Origin: Meiothermus sp. QL-1
GTDB lineage: Bacteria > Deinococcota > Deinococci > Deinococcales > Thermaceae
Reading direction: 5' to 3'
DNA length: 64,000 bases
Assembly (NCBI RefSeq): GCF_003351145.1
Contig: NZ_QQSV01000008.1
Location: 1-64,000, forward strand
The notes below the pieces were generated by a model. That model was not told the DNA's origin, did no database searches, and was given only the letters and a program-made list of their open reading frames with translations. The position numbers were made by a program, and so were the translations under genes. Below, in pieces: positions 35,982 through 44,679 of the stretch (position 1 is the first letter of the stretch; every line of letters starts with the position of its first letter).

Positions 35982-37639
35982 CCCAGACCCTCTACTGGGA
36001 AAGGCCCTGGCTCCGCTTCTACCCCGCCGGGACCCCTGAGGGGGTGGAAGTACCCGGGGGAAGCGTGAGCGCCAGGGTGGCCGAGGCCTTCCATGCCAGG
36101 GCAAAAGAGGTGGCCCTCCTCTACTACGGCAGGGCCTACCGCTACGGGGAGCTTCTGGAGGGCATCCAGCGCTTTGCCGGGGGGCTTAGGGGCCTGGGGC
36201 TTAGGCCAGGGGACCGGGTGGGGCTCTATCTGGCCAATAGCCCCCAGTTCGCCCTGGCCTACCTGGGCGTCCTCTGGGCCGGGGGGGTGGTGGTGCCGGT
36301 GAGCCCCCTCTACACCTCCCACGAGCTCCGCCACCAGCTCACGGACTCGGGGGCCCGCTTCCTGGTGGTGCAGGACGCCCTCCTGGAAAACGCCCTGAAG
36401 GCGGGGGTAAGCCTGGAGGGGGTGATCGTGGCCTCCCCCAGGGAGGCCCTGCCCGCCTGGCAGCGGCTTTTCGTGCGCCCCCTCTCCGTGCCCAAGGGGC
36501 CGGGCATCCTCCCCTTTGCCCACCTCCTGCGGGCCGACCCCCTTCCCGTCCCGGAGGCCCGCACCGGGGAGGACCTGGCCGCCTTGCCCTACACGGGGGG
36601 GACCACGGGGCTCCCCAAGGGGGTGGAGATCACCCACGGCAACATCCTGGCCGCCCACCGCATGGTCCAGAGCCTGAACCCCTTCACCCAGGGGAACACC
36701 CTCCTGGCCTTCCTGCCCTTCTACCACATCTACGGCCAGGTGGTCCTCCTCCTGGGAGGGCTCCTTTCCGGGGCCCGGCTGGTGGTCTTCTCCACCCCGG
36801 ACCCCGACTGGATCCTGGAGGCCATGGTGCGCTACCGGGCCACCCACTTCTTCGGGGTGCCCTCCCTCTACGAGGTCCTGCGGGACCACCCCAAGAGCCA
36901 CTGGGTGGACTGGAGGCGGCTAGAGGTGGTGGTGAGCGGGGCCGACACCCTGCACGAGGCCACGGCGGAGGCCTTCGCCAGGCGCACGGGCCGGGAGATC
37001 GCCGAGGGGTACGGGATGACGGAGACCACCTCGGTGAGCCACATCAACCCCCGGGACCGGGTCAAGCGGGGTTCCTTCGGCATCCCCCTCCCCGGCATCC
37101 AGGCCCTGGTGGTGGACCCCGACACCCTGGAGCCGGTGCCCGTGGGGGAGGTGGGGGAGCTGGCCCTGGCCGGGCCCAACGTGACCCGGGGGTACTGGCG
37201 GCGGGAGGAGGAGAACGCCCGGAGCTTCTTTACCCAGGAGGGGGTGCGCTTCTTCCGCACTGGCGACCTGGTGCGCATGGACGAGGAGGGGTACTTCCAC
37301 TTCTACGACCGGGCCAAGGACATGATCAAGTACAAGGGCCGTCCGGTCTTCCCCCGGGAGATTGAGGAGGCCCTGCGGGCCCACCCCCTGGTGAAGGCCG
37401 CGGGGGTGGTGGGGGTGCCCGACCCCAGGGTGGGGGCCTACCCCAAGGCCTACGTGGTCCTGGAGCCGGAGGCCCGGGGCAAGGTAACGGAGGAGGACCT
37501 CCTGGCCTTCTTAGCGGAGCGGCTTGCCCCCTACAAGCTCCCCAAGGAGATTGAGTTCCGGGGCGAGCTTCCCAAGACCGACGTGGGCAAGGTCTCCCGA
37601 AGGGAGCTCAGGGAGGAGGTGGAGGGTGGGGCTGCTTGA
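35978..37639 (+). CDS. Acyl/aryl-CoA ligase (AMP-forming)
   Basis: 553 residues, standard for the ANL family. P-loop TGGTTGLPKGVEITHGN (about 206-222), GYGMTETTSV (A5), TGDLVRMDEEGYFHFYDRAK (A7/A8) and the catalytic Lys in KTDVGKVSRRELR at the C-terminus. Activates a carboxylic acid with ATP and CoA. Residues lining the substrate pocket do not give a clear specificity; fatty, aryl or aryl-alkanoic acids are all possible. Its place between the transporter permease and ATPase genes suggests capture of the imported acid as its CoA ester. Confidence 0.92.
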   Translation: MTQTLYWERPWLRFYPAGTPEGVEVPGGSVSARVAEAFHARAKEVALLYYGRAYRYGELLEGIQRFAGGLRGLGLRPGDRVGLYLANSPQFALAYLGVLWAGGVVVPVSPLYTSHELRHQLTDSGARFLVVQDALLENALKAGVSLEGVIVASPREALPAWQRLFVRPLSVPKGPGILPFAHLLRADPLPVPEARTGEDLAALPYTGGTTGLPKGVEITHGNILAAHRMVQSLNPFTQGNTLLAFLPFYHIYGQVVLLLGGLLSGARLVVFSTPDPDWILEAMVRYRATHFFGVPSLYEVLRDHPKSHWVDWRRLEVVVSGADTLHEATAEAFARRTGREIAEGYGMTETTSVSHINPRDRVKRGSFGIPLPGIQALVVDPDTLEPVPVGEVGELALAGPNVTRGYWRREEENARSFFTQEGVRFFRTGDLVRMDEEGYFHFYDRAKDMIKYKGRPVFPREIEEALRAHPLVKAAGVVGVPDPRVGAYPKAYVVLEPEARGKVTEEDLLAFLAERLAPYKLPKEIEFRGELPKTDVGKVSRRELREEVEGGAA

Positions 37640-38390
37640 GGCCCAGGGGCTTTCCAAGCGCTTTGGGGGCCTCCAGGCCCTCTACAAGGTGGACCTAAGG
37701 GTGGAGGAGCGGGAAATCGTAGGCCTCATCGGCCCCAACGGGGCGGGCAAGACCACCCTATTGCGGCTTCTCCTGGGCATCCACCGCCCGGACGAGGGCC
37801 GGGTGGTCTTCAAGGGGCAGGAGATCACCCACCTGCCCACCTGGGAGCGGGTGGGGCTGGGCCTGGCCGCCACCTTCCAAAACCCCAGGCCCCTGCGGCG
37901 CCTGCCCGTGATCGCCAACGTGCTGGTGGCCGCCTACGGCCCCCGGGGAGGGCGGAAGGGGGACTGGGTGAAGCGGGCCGAGGCCCGGGCCCTGGACGCC
38001 CTGGAGTTCGTGGGCATCGCCGACAAGGCCAAGGAGCCCGCCTCGGTCCTCTCCCAAGGGGAACTGAAGCGGCTGGAGATCGCCCGGGCCCTGGCCACGG
38101 AGCCTGAACTCCTCATCCTGGACGAGCCCTTTGCCGGGCTGACCCCGGTGGAGACCGAGCTTCTGGCCAAGTCCTTGGCCCGCCTGAGGAAGGGGGGGCG
38201 GTTTGGCCGGCTCCACAGCGAGGGGTGCGCCATGGTGATCATTGAGCACAAGCTCTCGGAGCTCTTTAAGATCGCCGACCGGGTGGTGGTGCTCAACTTC
38301 GGCCAGGTGCTGGCCGAGGGGCGGCCGGAGGCCATAGCCCAAGACCCGCGGGTGATGGAGGCCTACCTGGGGGAGGGGGCCCATGCTTGA
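37626..38390 (+). CDS. livG: ABC transporter ATPase LivG (second system)
   Basis: 254 residues from the GTG at 37626, inside the end of the ligase gene. Walker A GPNGAGKTTLLR, signature LSQGELKRLEIARAL, Walker B LLILDEPFAGLTP. Before the switch His (IIEHKL) it has an insertion, KGGRFGRLHSEGCAM, longer than in the other LivG of the window. Overlaps livF by 8 nt. Confidence 0.92.
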   Translation: MGLLEAQGLSKRFGGLQALYKVDLRVEEREIVGLIGPNGAGKTTLLRLLLGIHRPDEGRVVFKGQEITHLPTWERVGLGLAATFQNPRPLRRLPVIANVLVAAYGPRGGRKGDWVKRAEARALDALEFVGIADKAKEPASVLSQGELKRLEIARALATEPELLILDEPFAGLTPVETELLAKSLARLRKGGRFGRLHSEGCAMVIIEHKLSELFKIADRVVVLNFGQVLAEGRPEAIAQDPRVMEAYLGEGAHA

Positions 38391-39126
38391 GGTGAAGGGA
38401 CTTTCCCTGCTCTACGGCAAGGCCCAGATCCTCTTCGGGGTGGACCTGGAGGTGCGGGAGGGGGAGCTGGTCTGCCTGGTGGGGCCCAACGGGGCGGGCA
38501 AGACCAGCTTCCTCCGGGCCATCTCCGGGCTGGTGCGCCTCGAGGCCTGGCTCCACCGGGGCACCAAGGCGGGGGACATCCGGCTTATGGGGGAGGTGCG
38601 CTTCCTGGGCCAGCGGATAGACCCGCTCCTCCCCCACCAGATCGCCCGGCTGGGCCTGGTGCTCTGCCCGGAAAGGCGGCGCCCCTTCAAGGAGCTCACC
38701 GTGGAGGAAAACCTCCTGGCGGGAGGGCTTCTCCTGCCCAAGGGGGAGGTGAAGCGGCAGCTTAGCTTCGTCTACGAGCTCTTCCCCAGGTTGGCGGAAA
38801 GACGGGGGCAAAAGGCGGGCAACCTCTCCGGGGGGGAGCAGCAGATGCTGGCCATCGGCCGGGCCCTCATGGGCCGCCCCCGGCTTCTGGCCATTGACGA
38901 GCCCTCCACCGGCCTGGCCCCCAAGGTGCGGGCCCTGGTGTTTGAGCAAATCGCCCGCGTGCGCCAGGAGGGGATCACCGTGCTCCTGGTGGAGCAGGAG
39001 GCGGCCCGGGCCCTGGCCCTGGCCGACCGGGCCTACGTGCTCTCCAATGGCCGCCTGGTACGCCAGGGGCCGGCGGCAAACCTCCTAGAGGACCCCCAGT
39101 TCCAGCGCACCTACCTGGGCCTTTAG
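38383..39126 (+). CDS. livF: ABC transporter ATPase LivF (second system)
   Basis: 247 residues. Walker A GPNGAGKTSFLR, signature NLSGGEQQMLAIGRAL, Walker B RLLAIDEPSTGLAP. After Walker A an extra stretch (RLEAWLHRGTKAGDIRLMG) lengthens the first beta-rich subdomain. Last gene of the operon. Its TAG overlaps the stop of the convergent decarboxylase gene (TTAG). Confidence 0.93.
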   Translation: MLEVKGLSLLYGKAQILFGVDLEVREGELVCLVGPNGAGKTSFLRAISGLVRLEAWLHRGTKAGDIRLMGEVRFLGQRIDPLLPHQIARLGLVLCPERRRPFKELTVEENLLAGGLLLPKGEVKRQLSFVYELFPRLAERRGQKAGNLSGGEQQMLAIGRALMGRPRLLAIDEPSTGLAPKVRALVFEQIARVRQEGITVLLVEQEAARALALADRAYVLSNGRLVRQGPAANLLEDPQFQRTYLGL

Positions 39127-40682
39127 AAGACGGGGACCGGAGTGGGGTCCAGGAGGACCTCCAGGAGGAAAGGCCCCCGGGGAAGCCCCGCCAGGGCCTC
39201 CTCTAGCTCCGCCTGGGTGGCCACCCGCCGGGCCGCCACCCCGAAGGCCTGGGCCAGGAGGACGAAGTCCACCCCCGTGGGGGCCAGGCCCGGGACCTCC
39301 GCCCCCCGCCCCGGGTAGAGGCCCTCCGCCAGCCCCTTGAGGATGCCGTAGCCCCGGTTGTTGAGCACCACGAAGAGCACGTCCAGGCCCTCCGCCTGGG
39401 CGGTGTGGAGGGCCTGGGGGGCAAACAGGAAGGAGCCGTCCCCCACCAGGGCCGCCGCGGCCTCCCCCGCCAGGGCCGCTCCCACCGCTGCCGCCGGGGC
39501 GTAGCCTAGGCCCCCGCTGGCCGCGTGCAGGTACCCCCCCTCCCGCCTCAGGACCCGGCGGAAGGGGGGGCTTAGGGAGATGGCCTCGTCCACCAGGAAG
39601 CGGCCCGACAGGGCCTGGGCCAGCCGGGCCACCGCATAGAGGGGGTTCAGGCCCAAAGGCCCTTCAGCGGGGGGAAGGGAGGAGGGGGGCCTTGGGGAAA
39701 GCTCCCCTTCCCGGGGGGCTACCCCCCGGGCCAGGAGGCGGAGGGCCTGGGCCACGTCCCCCAGGTAGACCCCCTGGGCCTCGGCCTTGGCCGCCTCCCA
39801 GGGGTCATCGGTGAGGAGAAGGACCCGGGTGCCCTGGGGAACGGGGGAGGCCGGGGAGTAGGGGTAGCGGAGGAAGCAGGGGGCCCCCACCACCAGGACC
39901 AGGTCGTGGGGGGCCAGGAGGGCCTGGAGCCGGGCCGCCACCGGGGGCAATACCCCGCGGTAGAGGGGGTGGTGGGTGGGAAAGGGGTGCCGGGGGCTGA
40001 TGGGGTCGGAAAAGACGGGGGCCTTGAGGGCCTCGGCCAGGGCCAGGGCGGCTCCCCGGGCCAAGGGGGTATCGGCCCCCGCCCCCAGGACCAGGGCCGG
40101 GCTTGCCGCCTGGGAAAGGGCTGCCAAAAGCTCCTCCAGGCCCTGGGGAGGGCCGGGGGGGTGCAGGGCTCTGAGCCTGGGGGGCGGGGCCTCCTCCTCC
40201 CAGAGGTCCATGGGGAAGACCACCACCACCGGCCCCTTGGGTGGGGTGAGGGCCAGGTGGTAGGCCCTCTCCAGGGCCTCGGGCACCTCCTCCGCCCGCT
40301 CCACGGGGAAAGCGGCCTTGACCACGGGGCGGGCCATCTCCACCAGGGGCCCGGCCAGTAGGGGCTCGTGGAAGAGGTGGCGCCGGTCCTGCTGGCCCAC
40401 GGTGACCAGGAGGGGGGAATGGTTCTTCCAGGCGGTGTAGAGGGCCCCCATGGCGTTGCCCAGGCCAGGGGCCGCGTGGAGGTTCACCAGGGCCGGCCTA
40501 CCGCCCGCCTGGGCGTAGCCGTCCGCCATGGCCACCACCACCCCCTCGTGGAGGCCCAGGATGTAGCGGGCGGTGGCCTCGAGGCCCAGGAGAAAGGGAA
40601 GCTCCGTGGAACCGGGGTTGCCGAAGACCAGGGAAAACCCCCGCTCCCGAAGCCAGAGGTGGGCACTCTCCCGCGCTTTCAT
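39123..40682 (-). CDS. mdlC: ThDP-dependent decarboxylase of the benzoylformate decarboxylase family
   Basis: 519 residues in three ThDP domains. The N-terminal part reads FGNPGSTELPFL with Ser25, Glu46 in LHEGVV, and His69 in NLHAAPGLGNAMGAL. From memory these line up with Ser26, Glu47 and His70 of Pseudomonas putida MdlC. The middle domain (FPTHHPLYRGVLPP, VGAPCFLRYPYSP) also matches MdlC better than acetolactate synthase, but the residue at His281 seems to be Tyr. ThDP motif VGDGSF...LNNRGYG. Expected to decarboxylate an aromatic or branched 2-oxoacid to an aldehyde. Last gene of the tetR-led operon. Confidence 0.8.
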   Translation of the reverse strand: MKARESAHLWLRERGFSLVFGNPGSTELPFLLGLEATARYILGLHEGVVVAMADGYAQAGGRPALVNLHAAPGLGNAMGALYTAWKNHSPLLVTVGQQDRRHLFHEPLLAGPLVEMARPVVKAAFPVERAEEVPEALERAYHLALTPPKGPVVVVFPMDLWEEEAPPPRLRALHPPGPPQGLEELLAALSQAASPALVLGAGADTPLARGAALALAEALKAPVFSDPISPRHPFPTHHPLYRGVLPPVAARLQALLAPHDLVLVVGAPCFLRYPYSPASPVPQGTRVLLLTDDPWEAAKAEAQGVYLGDVAQALRLLARGVAPREGELSPRPPSSLPPAEGPLGLNPLYAVARLAQALSGRFLVDEAISLSPPFRRVLRREGGYLHAASGGLGYAPAAAVGAALAGEAAAALVGDGSFLFAPQALHTAQAEGLDVLFVVLNNRGYGILKGLAEGLYPGRGAEVPGLAPTGVDFVLLAQAFGVAARRVATQAELEEALAGLPRGPFLLEVLLDPTPVPVF

Positions 40683-40690
40683 CTGGCCCC

Positions 40691-41428
40691 CTAAGCCGGA
40701 GCGGCCCCGATGGTGCGCCCCCCGTCCACGAAGAGCACCTGCCCGGTGATGAAGCTGGACTCGTCCGAGACCAGGAAGAGGGCCGCCTGGGCCACCTCCA
40801 AGGGCTTCCCCGCCCGGCCCAAGGGCGTGGCGGCGATGGCCTTCTCCCGCACCTTCTCCGGCACCTTGGCCGTCATGCGCGTCTCAATGAACCCCGGGGC
40901 CAGGGCGTTCACCCGGATGCCAAACCGCCCCAGCTCCAGGGCCAGGGTGCGGGTGAGCCCCACCACCCCCGCCTTGGAGGCCACGTAGTTGGCCTGCCCC
41001 AGGTTCCCCAGGTACACCCGGGAGCTGGTGAGCACGATGGACCCCGGGTTCCGCTCCCGCATGGCCTCCGAGGCCGCCTGGGCCACCAGGAAGCTCCCCG
41101 TGAGGTTCACCCTGAGCACCGTTTCCCAGTCCTCCAGGGGCATCTTCCAGTGGAAGTTGTCCCGGGTGATGCCCGCGTAGTGCACCACCCCGTCCAGCCG
41201 GCCGAAGGCCTCCAGGGCCCGCCGGAAGCCCTCCGCCACCGAGGCGGGGTCGGCCACGTCCATGGGCAGGGCCAAGGCCCCCGTGGCCTCCGCCGCCTCC
41301 CCCAAGGGGCCTTCCTCCAGGTCGCAGGCCACAAGCCGCGCCCCTTCCTTGGCAAAAAGCTCCAGGGTGGCCCGGCCGATCCCGTGGGCCGCCCCCGTGA
41401 TGAGCACCACCTTGTCCTTGAGCCGCAT
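40691..41428 (-). CDS. SDR-family dehydrogenase (FabG-like), copy 1
   Basis: 245 residues. Cofactor loop TGAAHGIG (11-18), NAG replaced by HYAG (83-86), catalytic Ser135, Tyr148 and Lys152 in the usual spacing, and a FVDGG C-terminus. Acidic residue after strand 2 (ACDLEEG) suggests NAD preference. Closely similar to the SDR at 42,644 (AAHGIGRA, FAKEGARLV, WKMPLE, VNLTGSFLVA). Probably oxidises a 3-hydroxyacyl-CoA or an alcohol of the pathway. Eight nt from the decarboxylase gene. Confidence 0.9.
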   Translation of the reverse strand: MRLKDKVVLITGAAHGIGRATLELFAKEGARLVACDLEEGPLGEAAEATGALALPMDVADPASVAEGFRRALEAFGRLDGVVHYAGITRDNFHWKMPLEDWETVLRVNLTGSFLVAQAASEAMRERNPGSIVLTSSRVYLGNLGQANYVASKAGVVGLTRTLALELGRFGIRVNALAPGFIETRMTAKVPEKVREKAIAATPLGRAGKPLEVAQAALFLVSDESSFITGQVLFVDGGRTIGAAPA

Positions 41429-41437
41429 CCTACCCCC

Positions 41438-42196
41438 CTAGAGGGCGGTGGCCCCCCCGTCCACGGGCAAGACCACCCCGGTGATGTAGTCCGAGGCCGG
41501 GCTACAGAGGAAGAGCACCGCCCCCCCGAGCTCTCCCGGCTGCCCGGGGCGGCCTAAGGGGAGGGTGGCCTTCAGGTACGCCTCCGCCCGGGGGAGGACC
41601 TTCTCCGTCATGCGGGTGGGGAAAAAGCCTGGGGCCAGGGCGTTCACCCTAATCCCCCACCTGCCCCACTTCACCGCCAGGTCCCGGGTGAGGGCAACAA
41701 GCCCCCCCTTGGAGGCGGAGTAGCCCACGGCGTCCAGCACCTCGGGGAACTCCCCCTTGAGCCCGGCCACGGAGGCGATGTGCAAAATCTTGCCGTAGCC
41801 CCGCTCCTTCATGCGCCGGGCCGCGGCCCGGCTGGCCAGGAAGGCCCCCACCAGGTTCACCTCCAAGACCTCCCGCACCTTCTCCGTGGGCATCTCCAGG
41901 CTGGGGGCCCCCCAGCTGATGCCGGCGGCGTTCACCAGGATGGAAAGGGGGCCAAGCTCCCGCTCCACCTGCTCCACCACCCCCTCCACCCGGGCCTCGT
42001 CCCGCACGTCCCCCTCCAGGTAGAGGGCTTCCCCCAGGGCCCTCTGGGCCTCCTCAAAGAAGCTAGCCCGCCGGGCCAGGACCGCCACCTTGGCCCCCGC
42101 CTCCTTGAGGGCTAAGGCGGCCTCGAGGCCAAGCCCCCGGGAACCCCCCGTCACCAAGGCCACCTTTCCATCCAGGCGAAACTGTTCCAGGTACAC
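41438..42196 (-). CDS. SDR-family dehydrogenase, copy 2 (divergent)
   Basis: 252 residues. TGGSRGLG (16-23), NAAG (89-92), Ser142, Tyr159 and Lys163, PVDGG at the end. Between Ser and Tyr there are 16 residues instead of 12, in a GLKGEFPEVLDAVG loop that would shape the active site. After strand 2 it has LARRA, favouring NADP. Less related to the two flanking SDRs. Substrate unknown, inferred to be an intermediate of the operon's pathway. Confidence 0.9.
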   Translation of the reverse strand: MYLEQFRLDGKVALVTGGSRGLGLEAALALKEAGAKVAVLARRASFFEEAQRALGEALYLEGDVRDEARVEGVVEQVERELGPLSILVNAAGISWGAPSLEMPTEKVREVLEVNLVGAFLASRAAARRMKERGYGKILHIASVAGLKGEFPEVLDAVGYSASKGGLVALTRDLAVKWGRWGIRVNALAPGFFPTRMTEKVLPRAEAYLKATLPLGRPGQPGELGGAVLFLCSPASDYITGVVLPVDGGATAL

Positions 42197-42197
42197 G

Positions 42198-42647
42198 TCA
42201 ATCTCCTCCTCGCCGGATCATGGTCACGAACTCCCCCTCCTGCACCACCTCGCCCCGCTGGTTCAGCACCCGCACCCGCTGCACCACCACCCCCCGGTCG
42301 GGCTTGGAGGTCTCGTGCTTCTCCAGGATCTCGCTTTCCCCCCGCACGGTGTCCCCGATGAAGACGGGCTTCAGGAACTTGTAGTTGCGGATCTCCATCC
42401 AGGCGATCACCGTACCCTCAAAGTGCCCCGAGCGCTGCCGCAGGCCGGTGAGCATGGAAAGCACCAGAAGCCCATGGGCGATGCGCTGGCCGAAGGGGGT
42501 GGTCTTGGCGAACTCCGCGTCGGTGTGGATGGGGTTGTAGTCCCCCGAGACGCCGGCGAAGTTCACCACGTCCGCCTCCGTCACCGTACGGGCTGGGGTC
42601 TGGAACCGCTGGCCGACCTGGAAGTCCTCAAAGTACATGGGCATCAC
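42198..42647 (-). CDS. MaoC-like (R)-specific enoyl-CoA hydratase
   Basis: 149 residues forming one hot-dog domain. The hydratase-2 motif is GVSGDYNPIHTD with catalytic Asp36 and His41, followed by AHGLLVLSML. It adds water to a trans-2-enoyl-CoA. Tail residues MIRRGGD follow the domain. Start overlaps the stop of the upstream SDR by ATGA; MMPM offers alternative starts. With the acyl-CoA dehydrogenase and SDRs it makes a beta-oxidation-like set. Confidence 0.9.
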   Translation of the reverse strand: MMPMYFEDFQVGQRFQTPARTVTEADVVNFAGVSGDYNPIHTDAEFAKTTPFGQRIAHGLLVLSMLTGLRQRSGHFEGTVIAWMEIRNYKFLKPVFIGDTVRGESEILEKHETSKPDRGVVVQRVRVLNQRGEVVQEGEFVTMIRRGGD

Positions 42648-43414
42648 GCCACCTCCTTGCCACCAAACCCCGGGGGAAGCCCCGGGGGTCCCACGATGGA
42701 ACGGCCCCCGTCCACGAAAAGGGCCTGGCCGGTGATGAAGCTGGCCTCATCGGAGAGGAGAAAAAGCGCCGCCTGGGCCACCTCCAAAGGCCGCCCCGGG
42801 CGCTTTAGGGGGGAGGCCTCCACCTCCTGGGCCCAGGACCACTCGGGAAGCCCCGCGGTCATGCGGGTCTCAATGAGGCCGGGTACCAGGGCGTTCACCC
42901 GGATTCCCTTCCGGGCCAGCTCCAGGGCCAGGGTGCGCACCAGGCCCACCACCCCCATCTTGCTGGCCGCGTAATGGGCCACGCCCAAGGCCCCTAGGGC
43001 GGCCACAGAGCTGGTGAGGACCAGGCTTCCTTCCGTCATCACCTCCCCTGCCTTTTTGGCCACCAGGAAGCTTCCCGTGAGGTTGACCCTGAGGACCTCC
43101 TCCCACTCCTCCAGGGGCATCTTCCAGAGGAGGCGGGAACGCGCCACCCCGGCGAAGTGGGCCACCCCGTCCAGGCGGCCGAACTCCTCCAGGGCCTCGG
43201 CAAAGGCGGCCTCTACCCCCTGGGGGTCGGCCACGTCCGCGGGGATGGCCAGGGCTTCCACGTCCAGGGAGCCCACCGCTTCCGCCAGGGGCTCGGCCTC
43301 GAGGTCCACCCCCACCAGCCTGGCCCCCTCCTTTGCGAAGAACTCCAAGGCCGCCCGCCCAATCCCATGGGCCGCCCCCGTGACCAGGATGACCTTGCCC
43401 TCTAGCCGTCCCAT
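42644..43414 (-). CDS. SDR-family dehydrogenase (FabG-like), copy 3
   Basis: 256 residues. TGAAHGIG (12-19), HFAG (86-89), Ser135, Tyr148, Lys152, FVDGG near the end, plus a Gly/Pro-rich tail (IVGPPGLPPGFGG). GVDLEAE after strand 2 suggests NAD. Sister of the SDR at 40,691; both share long identical stretches, as from a gene duplication. Its ATG overlaps the hydrolase stop, so the two are co-translated. Confidence 0.9.
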   Translation of the reverse strand: MGRLEGKVILVTGAAHGIGRAALEFFAKEGARLVGVDLEAEPLAEAVGSLDVEALAIPADVADPQGVEAAFAEALEEFGRLDGVAHFAGVARSRLLWKMPLEEWEEVLRVNLTGSFLVAKKAGEVMTEGSLVLTSSVAALGALGVAHYAASKMGVVGLVRTLALELARKGIRVNALVPGLIETRMTAGLPEWSWAQEVEASPLKRPGRPLEVAQAALFLLSDEASFITGQALFVDGGRSIVGPPGLPPGFGGKEVA

Positions 43415-44664
43415 CAGCGCACCAGGCTGGCGTAGACCGCGGTGCGGAAGAGCTGGGCGTAGTAGGCCCGCCCCCCAGGGTTCTGCATCATCCAGACCGC
43501 CACCAATCGCTCCTTGGGGTCCACGAAGAAGCTGGTGCCAAAGAGGCCCCCCCAGTTGTACTCCCCCGCGCTCCCCATGAGGGGGCTACCCCCATCCGCC
43601 AGGCGCACCGCCACTCCCAGGCCAAACCCGTAGCCAGGCCCCGGTAGGTAGGGAGCCCCTCGCTGGAGGGAGGGGAGGTAGAGGGGGCCCAGGTGGTCCG
43701 CGGTCATGAGAGCCACGCTCTTGGGGGAAAGGATGCGCCTGCCCTCCAGCTCCCCCCCGTTCAGGAGGGCCTGGAGGAAGCGGAAGTAATCCAGAGCTGT
43801 GGACACCGCCCCCGCTCCGCCGGAAAAGCGCTTGGGGGTCTCCCGCACGTTGAGGGCCTGAGGGGTGGGGCTTCGGGTAAAGGGGTCGGTGGCAAAGGGC
43901 TCGGCAATCCGGCCCCACTTCTCCCGCGGTACCTGGAAACCCGTATCCCCCATACCCAAGGGGCGGAAGATGCGCTCCTCCAGGAGTTCAGCTAGGCTCC
44001 GGCCCGTGACCCGCTCCAGAAGATGACCCAGGAGGTCGGTGGCGTTGCTGTACTCCCAGACCGTGCCTGGCTGGAACTGCAGGGGAAGGCGGGCCAGCTT
44101 GCCCACGAACTCCTCCGCCGTCTGGTCTATGGCATCCGCCCCTACCCGGCGGTACTCCTGCTTGACCAGAGAGTCAAAGAAGATGCCGTAGGTGAACCCC
44201 GAGGTGTGGCGGAGGAGGTCGTAAAGGGTGATGGGCCGCTGGGCCGGCACCAGTTCCAAGGTGGTCCGGCCCTCCGCCGTCCGCTCCACCCCTACCCGCA
44301 CCTCGCGGAACTCGGGAAGGTAAAGGGCGATGGGGTCGGTGAGGAAGAGCCGCCCCTCCTCCGCCAGGCTCAAGGCCAGGACCGAGGTGAGGGGCTTGGT
44401 CATGGAGTAGATGCGGAAGATGGCCTCCCGGGTCATGGGGGTGCGGGCCTGGGGGTCCAGGTATCCCACGGCCTCGTGGTAGACCACCTGGCCGTTTCTG
44501 GCCACCAGGAAGACCGCCCCAGGAAGCCTACCCTGGGCCACCTCCACCTCGAGGCGAGCCTTGAAGGCGGCAAGCCGCCCCAAGTCCACCCCCTCCTGGA
44601 CCTGGGCCAAGGCCGCCGTGAGCCCCAGGAGCAGGAATCCCAACCCTCTGACCAAAATCCGCAT
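43414..44664 (-). CDS. Exported serine hydrolase of the beta-lactamase/EstB-like family
   Basis: 416 residues with a signal peptide (MRILVRGLGFLLLGLTAALA). Class C beta-lactamase fold motifs: catalytic SxxK at Ser87-Lys90 (SMTK), YxN at Tyr205-Asn207, and GEYNWGG-like segment in place of KTG. Family members are mostly esterases or DD-peptidases, not resistance enzymes. In this operon it may cleave an ester outside the membrane to release the acid that the two importers take up; that link is inference. 15 nt after the acyl-CoA dehydrogenase gene. Confidence 0.88.
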   Translation of the reverse strand: MRILVRGLGFLLLGLTAALAQVQEGVDLGRLAAFKARLEVEVAQGRLPGAVFLVARNGQVVYHEAVGYLDPQARTPMTREAIFRIYSMTKPLTSVLALSLAEEGRLFLTDPIALYLPEFREVRVGVERTAEGRTTLELVPAQRPITLYDLLRHTSGFTYGIFFDSLVKQEYRRVGADAIDQTAEEFVGKLARLPLQFQPGTVWEYSNATDLLGHLLERVTGRSLAELLEERIFRPLGMGDTGFQVPREKWGRIAEPFATDPFTRSPTPQALNVRETPKRFSGGAGAVSTALDYFRFLQALLNGGELEGRRILSPKSVALMTADHLGPLYLPSLQRGAPYLPGPGYGFGLGVAVRLADGGSPLMGSAGEYNWGGLFGTSFFVDPKERLVAVWMMQNPGGRAYYAQLFRTAVYASLVR

Positions 44665-44679
44665 TCCCTACCACCTCCC

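Noticed and set aside
43414-44664. Beta-lactamase as an antibiotic resistance gene
   Set aside because: SxxK and YxN occur in many esterases and peptidases; the operon context is catabolic and the KTG motif is not conserved.
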